Shown here piece after piece: positions 1-9,109 of a stretch of 64,000 nt of DNA (position 1 is the first letter of the stretch; the number at the start of each line of letters is the position of its first letter). The notes under the pieces are model-generated. The model did not search any database and was not told the origin of the DNA. It worked only from the letters and a program-made list of their open reading frames with translations. This DNA comes from Paraburkholderia youngii (GTDB lineage Bacteria; Pseudomonadota; Gammaproteobacteria; Burkholderiales; Burkholderiaceae): the NCBI RefSeq assembly GCF_013366925.1, contig NZ_JAALDK010000001.1, forward strand, positions 1,433,089 through 1,497,088. The letters run 5' to 3'. Both the position numbers and the translations under genes were made by a program.

Positions 1-746
1 GCGTAGGTCGCGCGCGACATCGCCGCGCGCTCGCCGAGTTCGGAGATCGTCCACGCGCGTTCGGGTGCGTCGAGCATCGCTTGCACCGATGCGCCGAGTC
101 GTGCGTCCGTCAGCAACGCGAGCATGCCGGCGCTGTCCGCATTGCGCTCGCCGTGCACGCGCAGTGCCATTGCGAACAGCGCGTGGCTCAAGGCCGTCAC
201 GATGGTGAGCGCGCCAGGCTGACGCCGCGCCGCTTCACCGCGCATCAAAGTGATCAGCGTTTGCAATGCATCGAGCGTCTGCGCGTCCCCGAGCGACACG
301 CGCAGCGGATCGGGCAGCGCATCGAGCAGCAACGCCGACGAACCGGGCGCATAGACGAAGCGGCCGCACAGCAGATCGACGCCTTCATGAGTCGCGGTGT
401 GGTTGGGCGTCTGCGCGGATGTGGCGGCTTCCTCACCGTCGTTGCGCCGCACCGGCAGCATGCCGTCGTGCCCGAGCGTCAGCGGCAGGCCGCCCGACGA
501 GCGCTTCACGTCGCGCACGCGATGCGCGGCGCCACGCGGAAACAGCATGAAATCGCCGGCCTTCAATTCGAGCTGCTCGCCGGCGGCGGTCTCGATCACG
601 CAACTGCCGTCGAGCACCAGATGAAACGGCGCGACGCCCCTCTCCAGCGGCGCGTGATCGATATCGAATGCGCCTGATAGCAGGCAGCGAAGATCGAGAC
701 TCGCTTGCGGCCGGGCAAGGTCGATCAGGCGACTGAGCGTGTCCAT
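1..746 (-). CDS. AraC-family transcriptional regulator with cupin sensor domain, cut by left edge
   Basis: Reads in from the left edge on the minus strand and lacks its C-terminal end. The N-terminal half is a cupin_6-type sensor (LDGSCVIETAAGEQLELKAGDFMLFPRG split over about residues 45-75, with the GDFMLFPRGAAHR turn typical of AraC cupins). The visible last residues, WTISELGERAAMSRATY, are the first helix-turn-helix of an AraC DNA-binding domain. The start at 746 gives MDTLSRLIDLARPQ, a usual opening for this subfamily. It is divergent from the AhpD-like gene at 863, with about 115 bases between, and AraC-cupin regulators commonly control such a divergent neighbour; that link is inference. 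The ligand is unknown. Confidence 0.85.
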   Translation of the reverse strand, partial: MDTLSRLIDLARPQASLDLRCLLSGAFDIDHAPLERGVAPFHLVLDGSCVIETAAGEQLELKAGDFMLFPRGAAHRVRDVKRSSGGLPLTLGHDGMLPVRRNDGEEAATSAQTPNHTATHEGVDLLCGRFVYAPGSSALLLDALPDPLRVSLGDAQTLDALQTLITLMRGEAARRQPGALTIVTALSHALFAMALRVHGERNADSAGMLALLTDARLGASVQAMLDAPERAWTISELGERAAMSRATY

Positions 747-862
747 GAGACGAGCGCGCTAAAAGTTGAGTCGAATGAGTATTCAGGATATCGCGGCGCG
801 GCGCAATACTGTTTCCACGACGCCGGCAACCGCTGGCGCGCAACGGACCAAGGAGCACTGCC

Positions 863-1204
863 ATGTTGGACTGGATCGATTACCGCAAGGAACTGTTCGG
901 CCGTATCGGCGAAATGTCGAAGCTCGCGCCGGACAGCGTAAAGGCGTATCAGGCGATGTCGAATGCCGGTCAGAAGACCGATCTGCTCGGAGCGAAAACG
1001 CGCGAGCTGATTGCGCTCGCGGTCGCGGTGAGCCTGCGCTGTGACGGCTGTATCACGGTCCATACGGCCGAGGCGCTGAAGCACGGCGCGACCCGCGAGG
1101 AAATCGCCGAAGCGCTCGGCGTCGCGATGGCGGTCAACGCGGGCGCGACGCTGGTGTACTCGGCGCGCACGCTGGACGCGGTCGCCGCGCATGCGCAGGG
1201 GTAA
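863..1204 (+). CDS. Carboxymuconolactone decarboxylase (AhpD-like) family protein
   Basis: A 113-residue single-domain CMD/AhpD-fold protein. It carries the peroxidatic-type motif CDGC followed by H four residues later (residues about 58-65, LRCDGCITVHTAEA), as in AhpD-like alkylhydroperoxidases. Members form oligomers in the cytoplasm and reduce peroxides or act on small lactones; which applies here is not shown. A good ribosome binding site (AAGGAG) lies eight bases before the ATG at 863. It is divergent from the AraC-family gene and probably under its control. Nothing about the gene is unusual. Confidence 0.88.
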   Translation: MLDWIDYRKELFGRIGEMSKLAPDSVKAYQAMSNAGQKTDLLGAKTRELIALAVAVSLRCDGCITVHTAEALKHGATREEIAEALGVAMAVNAGATLVYSARTLDAVAAHAQG

Positions 1205-1348
1205 GCGAGTCGATGATGAGCCGGGGCGCTCGCCAAGTCGGCGTGCCTCGTAACGCGCCGCATCGACCGATCATGTTCGGCGATGCGGCGCGCGGCCTTT
1301 GTTGAAGCGATTGATGAAGCGAGTATCAGCCAGCCGCGCGACCTTTCC

Positions 1349-2845
1349 TCAGAACTGGATTGTCGTGCGCAAGCCGAGAACCGCTTCGTTCCTGATGCGC
1401 TGGGACGAATCGTCCGGGTCCGGAATCCCGCCGCCCGGCCGCCAGAAGTACTGGAAGTCCGCTTGCAGCATCCACCACGGCGCGACCTGGTATTGATAAG
1501 TGGCTTCGAGCACCGTCTCCGCGCTGCGTGACGGATAGCCCGGCGTGTACAGCGCCTGCGCGCTCGCCAGATTCTGCGCGTGAGAACCGATCTTTGCATA
1601 GCCGAGCGCAAGCCCGACCACATCGTTGTCGCGCCCCTTGAACGGCGCCTTGAGTGTGACGCCCGCGTTGACGCCGAGATCGACCAGATTGCGATCGCCC
1701 GGCGCACCCATGATGCGGGCGAACACGCCGACCGACTGCGGACTGTCGGGGCCCGCGCGCCACACCATCTGGTCGGCAACCGCGTAGAAGCTGTAGTTGC
1801 CGCGATGATTCGTCGGCATGCCGTTGCTCGCCGGATTCGCCAGCGACAGGCCGCCGGTGTCGAAACCCTGATCCGCGAAGTGGTTGCTGTTGTACCAGAA
1901 GCCAAGCTTGTAGGTGCCCGGCAGGCCAGCCGGCCTCGGATCGGAAGGATTCGCCGACGGCTGGTTGATCGCGTACTGCAGTTCGCCGATCACGAGCGCG
2001 CCGTTGCCGAGATTGAAGTTCGTGCCGCTCGCGTTGAGCTTTTGCGGATCGCCGACGCCTGGCGCCGGGTTGCCGTCGAATACGCCGCCCAGCACGGTGA
2101 CGCCGTTCGCGAACGATGCGCGCGCCCTCACGCCGAGCGACGACAGCGGATAGGCCGGTCCGCCCGCGGGCAGATCGACGGCCGGCAGCACCGGCCAGCC
2201 AAACGTTGCGTTCATGAAGGTGGCCGCGTACTGGCTGACCATGAACTCCTGATCGAGACTCTGCTGGCCGATCTTCACATCGACGTTGCCGAGCGACTGC
2301 TGATACCACAGTTCCCACAGACGGGTCGCGGCGTCGGCTTCGATGCCGCTCGCAGTTTGCAGTGTTTGCAGATTTCTGGCGGTCAGGCTCGTGCCGTGAA
2401 TCTGCAGACCGGAGACGTTGAAGGTGCCGCCCGGCAATCCGAAGGCCTTTTCCGTATCGACGACGAGTCCGAACCCGGTCAAGCCTTGATAGGCACCGCC
2501 GCGATTCGTGCCGCCCGACAGGTTGCCCATGTATTCGCTGGTCTCCTGCAGATTGAACGTCACGCCGTAGTTGCCGAGCCAGGGACGCAGGCCGCCCATT
2601 TCGCCGAACAGGTTCGAGCGCTCCCACAATCCGGTCGGCGCTGCGACGGTCTGACCGGCGGGCGCCGCGTTGTCCGTGGCGCCGGGAACCGGTGCGGCCG
2701 GTGCAGTCGATGGCGCCGCTTGCGCCGGGGTGGCGTCGCCGGGTGTCTGCGCGAACGCGCAAGGGCCGAGGCCGAGGGAAAGAACCGCAGTCACGGCGAT
2801 CGAACCGCCGGAGCCCAGTAGTCTGCGCTTGTCGATATTTTTCAT
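1349..2845 (-). CDS. Carbohydrate-selective porin, OprB family
   Basis: A 498-residue outer-membrane protein. Residues 1-33 form a signal peptide ending CAFAQ, followed by a Pro/Ala-rich linker (about 34-70). The rest is an OprB-type beta-barrel: the WERSNLFGEMGGLRPWL opening, many alternating aromatic and glycine strands, and a terminal RTTIQF with a C-terminal Phe typical of outer-membrane insertion signals. OprB porins form 16-strand monomeric channels for sugars or other small solutes. It stands alone: the gene before it is convergent and a long non-coding gap follows. The substrate cannot be told from sequence. Confidence 0.9.
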   Translation of the reverse strand: MKNIDKRRLLGSGGSIAVTAVLSLGLGPCAFAQTPGDATPAQAAPSTAPAAPVPGATDNAAPAGQTVAAPTGLWERSNLFGEMGGLRPWLGNYGVTFNLQETSEYMGNLSGGTNRGGAYQGLTGFGLVVDTEKAFGLPGGTFNVSGLQIHGTSLTARNLQTLQTASGIEADAATRLWELWYQQSLGNVDVKIGQQSLDQEFMVSQYAATFMNATFGWPVLPAVDLPAGGPAYPLSSLGVRARASFANGVTVLGGVFDGNPAPGVGDPQKLNASGTNFNLGNGALVIGELQYAINQPSANPSDPRPAGLPGTYKLGFWYNSNHFADQGFDTGGLSLANPASNGMPTNHRGNYSFYAVADQMVWRAGPDSPQSVGVFARIMGAPGDRNLVDLGVNAGVTLKAPFKGRDNDVVGLALGYAKIGSHAQNLASAQALYTPGYPSRSAETVLEATYQYQVAPWWMLQADFQYFWRPGGGIPDPDDSSQRIRNEAVLGLRTTIQF

Positions 2846-3893
2846 CGGTTATTGGGGATTGGAGTTATAGGCGGATCGCTCCGTCGTTATTCGCACATGC
2901 GCATGGACGTGTGTGAAAGATCCGGCAAACAGCAAGCGCAAATGCGAAAGCGCAATCGCCTCTGCAAGCAGGCTCGCAAACGACGGTCAAAAAAAGAGCA
3001 GGCGTGCTACAGAAAACCGACGGCAAGGCCGGTTGGAATTGAAGCGCGCTAACCCGACTTCAGCGAGTCAGCGGCGAAGGAGTGAACCTGCGGCGACTAT
3101 CTCGCGGTGGTGCTGCCGGTGCTGGCCGGCATCGGACTTCCACTTTCTGGACACGGGTCCATGGACGACTCCTTCGATACGTTGGGGCGGATTGTATTGA
3201 CATGCTCCCAAAAAGCGCAAGTAAAAATCGCACAAGGACGGCCTCGGGTTCTTTCGAAGAATGTTGGCTCTGCTTACAGAATCTGGTTGACTCCGGTTCT
3301 TTACCGCGTCTGGAATTCGCCCGTTTTCTCAAATGAGGCTGATGCCTTGGACACCTGCAGTAGTCAATCTTCGAACAGTTTCACTGCCTGACCGGCAGAA
3401 CGGTGCGCGCCGCAGCAAAGCCCCTTCGTGCACCTCGATCATTAGCGCCATGTGGACGCGGCCTTCGCTCGTCCACGCTGGCACGCCCTCGCAAGCCTTC
3501 GGGTTTGCGGCCGGCGCTCGCCCATACCCGCGCCTGCTCGCGGGTTCGGACGAGTTCGGTAGAGCCACGCTGCGCGTATGCGCGCAGTTCAACCCGACGA
3601 GGGGCCGACATGCCCGACAGTGACAGTTGTTGTTTATGCCCCTTCCCTTCAGCCTTACAGAAGGAAAGCAGCTAGCACCCTGACGCCGCGCCAAGCGTGC
3701 GATGTTTTGCCAAGCTCCTGTCACGAATCGACGCCATCATCGAAAGATTGTGGTGTTGCCTCGTCGTGACCGTTGCTTGCTGAATAAGCCCTTTCATCAA
3801 CTTGCAATTCGTCATGTTCCAACTCAACGATCCGTCGCGAATCGATGCGCAGGCCACCGCCCTGTACGGCAGCACGACTTCGCTGCTCACAAA
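2846..3893. other. About 1 kb without a recognised gene
   Basis: No frame here shows convincing protein features. Short overlapping open frames on both strands between 3,060 and 3,700 look random, although the stretch 3,400-3,640 keeps three long frames at once and might be a worn phage or mobile-element remnant. It holds the upstream region of the porin gene (whose start is at 2845) and leads into the permease fragment. No strong terminator or RNA gene was recognised. Confidence 0.4.
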
Positions 3894-4144
3894 TACGTGA
3901 TCCTCGCCTATGACCAGCTGCTGCTCCGTCCGCTCGTCGCGTGGGCCGACAAGTTCCGCATGGAGACCACGAGTTCGGGCAACGCGCCGCAGTCCTGGCT
4001 GCTCGACATGATGCCGCCGGCGACTTTCCGAAGATCATCCTTGGCGTCGCCGTGATGGCGCTATTCGTCACGCTGTTCAACCGCGCGCTGTGGCGCCCCC
4101 TGTATGCCTTCGCCGAATCAAGGCTCCGACTCGACCAGGAGTAA
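3894..4144 (+). pseudogene. Remnant of an ABC transporter permease (nitrate/sulfonate/taurine type)
   Basis: Two pieces of one permease are recognisable. The first (3894-4015) reads VILAYDQLLLRPLVAWADKF and QSWLLDMM, a cytoplasmic linker found mid-protein in two-domain permeases of this class. The second (about 4018-4144), one frame over, reads DFPKIILGVAVMALF and RALWRPLYAFAESRLRLDQE, the extreme C-terminus of the same family. The roughly 250 residues expected between them are missing, and a frame change occurs near 4,018. The fragment ends at a TAA four bases before the ATPase gene, so it once headed that operon. It cannot make a transport channel. Confidence 0.75.
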
Positions 4145-4148
4145 AGCC

Positions 4149-5486
4149 ATGCAAAACGTCATTCAAGCCATCCCCGCCGACCTGCTCCCGTCGTCGCCGC
4201 GCCTGGGCGCGCAGGTGCTGAACATCGAGCACGTGAGCCGCGGCTTTCATAAAAATCAGAGCGAGCTGCTGGTGCTCGACGACGTGAATCTGACGCTGCG
4301 CGAGGGCGAGATCGTCGGACTGCTCGGCCGCTCGGGCTCGGGCAAGTCGACACTGCTGCGCATCATCGCCGGTTTGATCCGGCCGACGAGCGGCAACGTG
4401 ACCTACCTGGGCAAGCCGCTCGACGGTCCAGCCGAGGGCGTCGCGATGGTGTTCCAGACCTTCGCGTTGTTTCCGTGGCTGACGGTGCTGCAGAACGTCG
4501 AAGCGGGGCTGGAGGCGCTCGGCGTCGGCATCGAGGAGCGGCGCACGCGCGCGCTCGCGGCGATCGATCTGATCGGTCTCGACGGCTTCGAAAACGCGTA
4601 TCCGCGCGAGCTGTCGGGCGGCATGCGGCAGCGCGTCGGCTTCGCACGCGCGCTCGTCGTCGATCCGACCATCCTGCTGATGGACGAGCCGTTCTCCGCG
4701 CTCGACGTGCTGACCGCCGAAACGCTGCGTACCGACCTGCTCGACCTGTGGAACCAGGACCGCATGCCGATCAAGGCGGTTCTTATAGTCACGCACAACA
4801 TCGAGGAAGCCGTTTTCATGTGCGATCGCATCCTCGTACTGTCGTCGAACCCCGGGCGCGTGGTGGCCGAGACCGTGGTGCCGTTCGCTCATCCGCGCAA
4901 CCGGCTCGATCCGGATTTTCGCGCGCTCGTCGACGAAATCTACGCGAAGATGACCGCGCGCCCCACTGGAGCCGCGGCCAAACGCGAACTCGAACCCGGC
5001 AGCTGGTTGCCGAACGTGTCGACGAACCTGATGGCTGGTCTGATCGAAACGCTTGCGGCAGCGCCCTATAACGGCCGCGCCGACATGCCCGAGATTGCGC
5101 GCACGCTGCAGTTGGAAGTCGACGAACTGTTCCCGATCGCGGAGATGCTGCAGTACCTCGGCTTTGCCGAAGTCAGCGAGGGCGATGTGTTCCTCACGCC
5201 GCCCGCGCATCGATTCGCCGAGGGCAGCACGCAGGAGCGCAAGATCATGTTCGCCGATCATCTGTTGCAGTGTGTGCCGCTCGCCGCGCGAATCAGGAAG
5301 GTCCTCAACGAACGGCCCGGACATCGCGCGCCGCGCGTGCGCTTCGAGCAGGAGCTCGAGGACCTGCTGTCCGACAGCGCGGCGCAGGAAACCCTCGATG
5401 CGGTGATCGACTGGGGCCGTTACGCGGAAATCTTCTCGTACAACGACAAGACGGAAACCTTCAGTCTCGCGGATGTCGAGACCTAA
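4149..5486 (+). CDS. ABC transporter ATP-binding protein with C-terminal AAA-associated domain
   Basis: A 445-residue ATPase of the nitrate/sulfonate/taurine importer class. Residues about 20-260 are the nucleotide-binding domain: Walker A GRSGSGKST, Q-loop VFQTFALFP, signature LSGGMRQRVGFARAL, Walker B ILLMDEPFSALD and H-loop VTHN. The extra 150-residue tail matches the AAA_assoc_C domain found in this subfamily, and NLMAGLIETLA marks its start. The ATG at 4149 was chosen because the preceding permease frame stops at 4144. Its permease partner is broken, so unless another permease elsewhere is used this ATPase is probably an orphan. A strong hairpin terminator follows at 5,501. Confidence 0.9.
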   Translation: MQNVIQAIPADLLPSSPRLGAQVLNIEHVSRGFHKNQSELLVLDDVNLTLREGEIVGLLGRSGSGKSTLLRIIAGLIRPTSGNVTYLGKPLDGPAEGVAMVFQTFALFPWLTVLQNVEAGLEALGVGIEERRTRALAAIDLIGLDGFENAYPRELSGGMRQRVGFARALVVDPTILLMDEPFSALDVLTAETLRTDLLDLWNQDRMPIKAVLIVTHNIEEAVFMCDRILVLSSNPGRVVAETVVPFAHPRNRLDPDFRALVDEIYAKMTARPTGAAAKRELEPGSWLPNVSTNLMAGLIETLAAAPYNGRADMPEIARTLQLEVDELFPIAEMLQYLGFAEVSEGDVFLTPPAHRFAEGSTQERKIMFADHLLQCVPLAARIRKVLNERPGHRAPRVRFEQELEDLLSDSAAQETLDAVIDWGRYAEIFSYNDKTETFSLADVET

Positions 5487-5500
5487 GCAGGGCCGAAACG

Positions 5501-5543
5501 AAATGGCCGCGGAGAACCCGACGCAGGTGCTCCGCGGCCATTT
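5501..5543. terminator. Bidirectional hairpin terminator
   Basis: A perfect 14-base inverted repeat (AAATGGCCGCGGAG at 5501-5514 and its complement at 5530-5543) with a 15-base loop. A T-run ends the right arm and an A-run starts the left arm. It separates the convergent ATPase gene (ends 5486) and the fatty acid hydroxylase gene (ends 5562), so it can serve both. Confidence 0.85.
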
Positions 5544-5561
5544 TCCAGTTCGCACCGATCT

Positions 5562-6566
5562 TCACGGATTGATCTCGCCCGCACCGGGCCGGCCACGCAG
5601 CCGCCCGGCGATGCGGCCGAACGCGTACCACTGCTGAGCGATCAGCCCATCCCCATACGAACGCGCGGCACCATGCGGCGCGGGCAGCTGATCGCGGATG
5701 CCGGTCGGCTCGACGGCGCGCTCCCACGACGCGGTGCCGAACAGCATGTCCCACCACGGGAACAGCACGCCGAAGTTGCAGCCGTAGCGGGTGCCTTCGT
5801 GGCCATAGCCGATCGCATGATGACGCCGATGAAACGCCGGGCTCACGATCAGGCGTTCGAGCAGCCATCCATACGGGAGGCGCGCATTCACGTGCTGCAC
5901 GCTCTGCATGAAATTGCCGAGCGCGACGAGCACGACGAATTGGTTTGGCTGCACGCCGATGAACAGCGCAATGGCCGCAAAAAACGCCGCCTGCAAGATG
6001 TCGTCCAAAAAGTGATTGCGGTCGTCGGCCCACAGCGACATCTGCCGCTGACTGTGATGAACCGCATGCAATTCCCACCACACGCCGAACCGATGTTGCC
6101 AGCGGTGATACCAGTAGCCGGCGAAATCGAGCACGATCAGGTAGATCAGAAACGACACGAGCGGCTGATCGGTGACGCCCGGCCACAAATCATCGACGTC
6201 GATGTTGGGCACGTCGTGGATCGCCATCAGGCTCTGCCAATGATTGAAGAACGGCTGCAGCAGAAAGAAGAACGCAAGATTGACGATGCCGAGCTTGGCG
6301 ATCCACGTGTAGACCACGTCCGCGCGCAACGCCCTGCGGTCCGCCCATGTCTCCACCGGGCGCAGCGCTTCGAGCGGGCGCAACACCAGGTACGACACCA
6401 GTATCTGCATCGCGCCGACGATCACCCAGTAGAGCGCGTCGTAAGTGTCTTCGTCATAGCCCATCAGATTGAAGCGGTAGAAGATCGGCTGGACCACGTC
6501 GACGTACAGCAGCGTCTGCAGGGCTGAGATGCCATTGTCGAGTTGAGCGACGAGTTCGTGAATCAT
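5562..6566 (-). CDS. Sterol desaturase / fatty acid hydroxylase family membrane enzyme
   Basis: A 334-residue integral-membrane di-iron enzyme. Several hydrophobic segments (for example WVIVGAMQILVSYLVL, LGIVNLAFFFLLQPF, FLIYLIVLDFAGYWYH) surround the histidine clusters HRWQH, HAVHH and HRRHH that bind the two irons in this superfamily. Members hydroxylate or desaturate lipid carbon chains using O2. The start at 6566 has a GAAAGG site upstream. It lies 20 bases after the YVTN-repeat gene and is surely co-transcribed with it. The substrate is unknown; steroids are unlikely in this host, and lipids or hopanoid-like chains are the more usual bacterial substrates. Confidence 0.88.
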   Translation of the reverse strand: MIHELVAQLDNGISALQTLLYVDVVQPIFYRFNLMGYDEDTYDALYWVIVGAMQILVSYLVLRPLEALRPVETWADRRALRADVVYTWIAKLGIVNLAFFFLLQPFFNHWQSLMAIHDVPNIDVDDLWPGVTDQPLVSFLIYLIVLDFAGYWYHRWQHRFGVWWELHAVHHSQRQMSLWADDRNHFLDDILQAAFFAAIALFIGVQPNQFVVLVALGNFMQSVQHVNARLPYGWLLERLIVSPAFHRRHHAIGYGHEGTRYGCNFGVLFPWWDMLFGTASWERAVEPTGIRDQLPAPHGAARSYGDGLIAQQWYAFGRIAGRLRGRPGAGEINP

Positions 6567-6586
6567 GTAAAGCCTTTCGGGTTGCC

Positions 6587-7633
6587 TCAGTCGGGATTGG
6601 GCGCGTAGACCGGCGCGCGGTTGGCGAAATAAAGACCGTGCGGCGAGCGCCCCACCACGATCGTATCCACCAGCCGATGCGTGCTCAGGTCGATGACGCC
6701 GACGTGCCTCGCGAAGCGGAACGTGACCCATAGATAGCGCCGGTCCGCCGATAGTTCCATGTCGTCAGGGCCCGGCATCAAACCGGTTATGTCGGCCACT
6801 TTGGTCAGCGTGTTGTAATCGAGAATGCTGATCGTGTTCTCCACGCGATTCGACACGGCGAGATGCTGGCCATCGTCGAGATTGCGGAAGTTGTGCGCGC
6901 CGCGGCCCGTGTGGATCTTCTTCACGAGTTGGCGGTTCTTCCAGTCGACCACCGCGACATTGTCTTCGCCCGTCATGCCGACGAGCAGATAACGATCGCC
7001 CGGGGTCATCCAGAGTCCGGCCGGCGTCTTGCCCACATGCAGCGTCCACGACACTGACTGTGTCGGCAGATCGATCGCCGCGACCTCGCCCGTGCCCTGA
7101 AGCGTGACGAACACGGTGCGGTTATCGGCTGCAAAGGTCAGGTGGCTCGGGGTCTTCGCGAGCGGAATCCGCTTCGCGAGCGTCACGTTCTCGCCATCGT
7201 AGCGATAGATATCGAGGCGATCGAGCCTCAGGCCCGCGGTGACGAACCACTTGTGGTCGGGCGAAAAACCAAGCTGGTACGGGTCTTCGATGCCCGCGAC
7301 ACGGCGTTGCACCCGGCCGCTGTGCGGGTCGACGAACATCAGGTCGTTCGAAAACGCATCCGCGACGATCAGCGAACGACCATCGGGCGTGATCATCAGA
7401 TGATGAGGCTCCTTGCCGGTCGGCTCGGTGCCGATCACTTTGTGCGTGACGGGATCGATCAACGTAAGCTGCGCTTCGCCCGAGTCGAGCACGATCACGT
7501 TGTCGGCGGCGTGGGCGAGATGAGGCAATGTCAGCGAACAGCAAGCCAACGCCACGAAAGCGCCGGTTTTTGTAATCGAAGCGAATGCGAATGTCACGAA
7601 CCGGATAGGACTCTGAAATACGACGCTGGGCAT
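6587..7633 (-). CDS. Secreted YVTN-type beta-propeller protein (YncE-like)
   Basis: A 348-residue protein with an N-terminal signal peptide (cleavage expected near ALPHLAHA-A, residues about 35-43), then six or seven blades of about 42 residues. Typical blade phrases are VIVLDSGEAQLTLIDPVTHKV, SLIVADAFSNDLMFVDPHSG and VTFRFARHVGVIDLSTHRLV, the cytochrome-D1/YVTN pattern. Such periplasmic propellers bind partners or metal cofactors; the molecular role is undefined. It is first in an operon with the fatty acid hydroxylase gene. No haem motif or catalytic residue is apparent. Confidence 0.85.
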   Translation of the reverse strand: MPSVVFQSPIRFVTFAFASITKTGAFVALACCSLTLPHLAHAADNVIVLDSGEAQLTLIDPVTHKVIGTEPTGKEPHHLMITPDGRSLIVADAFSNDLMFVDPHSGRVQRRVAGIEDPYQLGFSPDHKWFVTAGLRLDRLDIYRYDGENVTLAKRIPLAKTPSHLTFAADNRTVFVTLQGTGEVAAIDLPTQSVSWTLHVGKTPAGLWMTPGDRYLLVGMTGEDNVAVVDWKNRQLVKKIHTGRGAHNFRNLDDGQHLAVSNRVENTISILDYNTLTKVADITGLMPGPDDMELSADRRYLWVTFRFARHVGVIDLSTHRLVDTIVVGRSPHGLYFANRAPVYAPNPD

Positions 7634-7782
7634 CGGTGCGGCCGATGCGGAAGAAGACCTGCCGTGTGAAGTCTACGCGCAATCGCGTGGCAAATGTGAT
7701 GAAGATCGCGGCCGCGCGAGCCTCGAACTCGCGCCGCCCAACGATGAAGATTCAGGCCTTCGTTCGCGAGAACGCCGTCGCG

Positions 7783-8838
7783 CTATCGCTGCACGACATG
7801 CCGAACCTCGGCCAGTTGTTGCCGGCGCTGTTCGCCCTGCCGCTCCAGCATCCAGCCCGGATACTCGGCGGGCAGCGCGCTGACCTCGGCGAGCTTCGCG
7901 AGCTCATCGGCGGATAGCGCGACGTTGGTCGCCGCGATGTTGTCGTCGAGCTGCTCGATCTTCTTCGCGCCGACGATCACCGTGCTGACGACACGCTGAT
8001 GCAGCAGCCACGCCAGCGAGATCTGTGCGACCGATACGGTCTTCGCCGCGGCCATCTCGCGCATCACGTCGATGCAGTCGTACGCACGCTCGCGATCGAT
8101 CGGCGGAAAATCGAAAGTCGTGCGACGGCTGCCCGCTTCACCCTGCTGTTCACGTCCGTACTTGCCGCTCAGAAAACCACCGGCGAGCGGGCTCCATACC
8201 ATCAGACCGAGGCCTTCGCTTTGCAGCATCGGCACGAGCTCGCGTTCGAGATCGCGGCCCGCGATCGAGTAATACGCCTGCAACGTTTCGAAGCGCGCGG
8301 TGCCGAGCCGCTCGGCGATGCCGAGCGCCTTCGCGATTTGCCATGCGGCCCAGTTCGACACGCCGACATAGCGCACGTGGCCGTGCTGCACGAGCGTATC
8401 GAGCGCGCGCACGGTTTCTTCGATCGGCGTGGCCGGATCGAAACCGTGGATCTGATAGAGGTCGACGTGATCGAGTTGTAGACGCTTCAGGCTCGCCTTG
8501 ATGCCGTCGAGGATGTGATAGCGCGACGCACCGCGCGCGTTGGCGAACTCGCCGGTCTGGCCGAACACCTTGGTCGCGATCACGACCTTGTCGCGCGGCA
8601 CTTTCAGATTTTTGAGCGCGTTGCCCGTGATGAGCTCGGACAGGCCGCCCGCGTAGACGTCGGCCGTGTCGATGAAATTAATGCCCGCGTCGAGCGCCCG
8701 GCCGACCAGCCGCTCCGCGTCGCTTTGCTGCAGATCGCCGATCTGCCGCCAGATGCCTTCGCCACCGCCGAAGGTCATCGTGCCCAAACACAACTCCGAT
8801 ACAAACACACCGGTACGGCCCAACTGGTTATATCGCAT
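7783..8838 (-). CDS. Aldo/keto reductase
   Basis: A 351-residue NADPH-dependent oxidoreductase of the AKR superfamily with a TIM-barrel fold. The start MRYNQLGRTGVFVSELCLGT is classic. The catalytic tetrad is visible: Asp and Tyr in INFIDTADVY, Lys in VVIATKV and His in DLYQIHGF. The NADP-binding C-terminal loop reads VIVGAKKIEQLDDNI. It most resembles the YajO/Tas-like stress or general aldehyde reductases of proteobacteria. It is single, convergent with nothing close, with a 270-base gap to lhr upstream. The physiological substrate is unknown. Confidence 0.9.
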   Translation of the reverse strand: MRYNQLGRTGVFVSELCLGTMTFGGGEGIWRQIGDLQQSDAERLVGRALDAGINFIDTADVYAGGLSELITGNALKNLKVPRDKVVIATKVFGQTGEFANARGASRYHILDGIKASLKRLQLDHVDLYQIHGFDPATPIEETVRALDTLVQHGHVRYVGVSNWAAWQIAKALGIAERLGTARFETLQAYYSIAGRDLERELVPMLQSEGLGLMVWSPLAGGFLSGKYGREQQGEAGSRRTTFDFPPIDRERAYDCIDVMREMAAAKTVSVAQISLAWLLHQRVVSTVIVGAKKIEQLDDNIAATNVALSADELAKLAEVSALPAEYPGWMLERQGEQRRQQLAEVRHVVQR

Positions 8839-9109
8839 CGTCGACGCTCCATCGTGGGGACAGGGAGAATCGTCAAGCGTACTGCAAATGGCGGTGGCTG
8901 GCAGGACGGGCGCACGCGGCGAAACTACGAATTCCAGCAGTTACGCAACGCCCAACGCGCCGCACACGAGCGCCGAAAACCTGCGAGACTGACCGCTATT
9001 GCGTCGGCAGCGTGGAATGCCCAGCAACTGCAAAAACGGGCGCCATTAGCGAGTACTGATCCAGCCACCCCCACTGGATATCCCCCGCGCCGCCCTCATC
9101 TACACGAGC

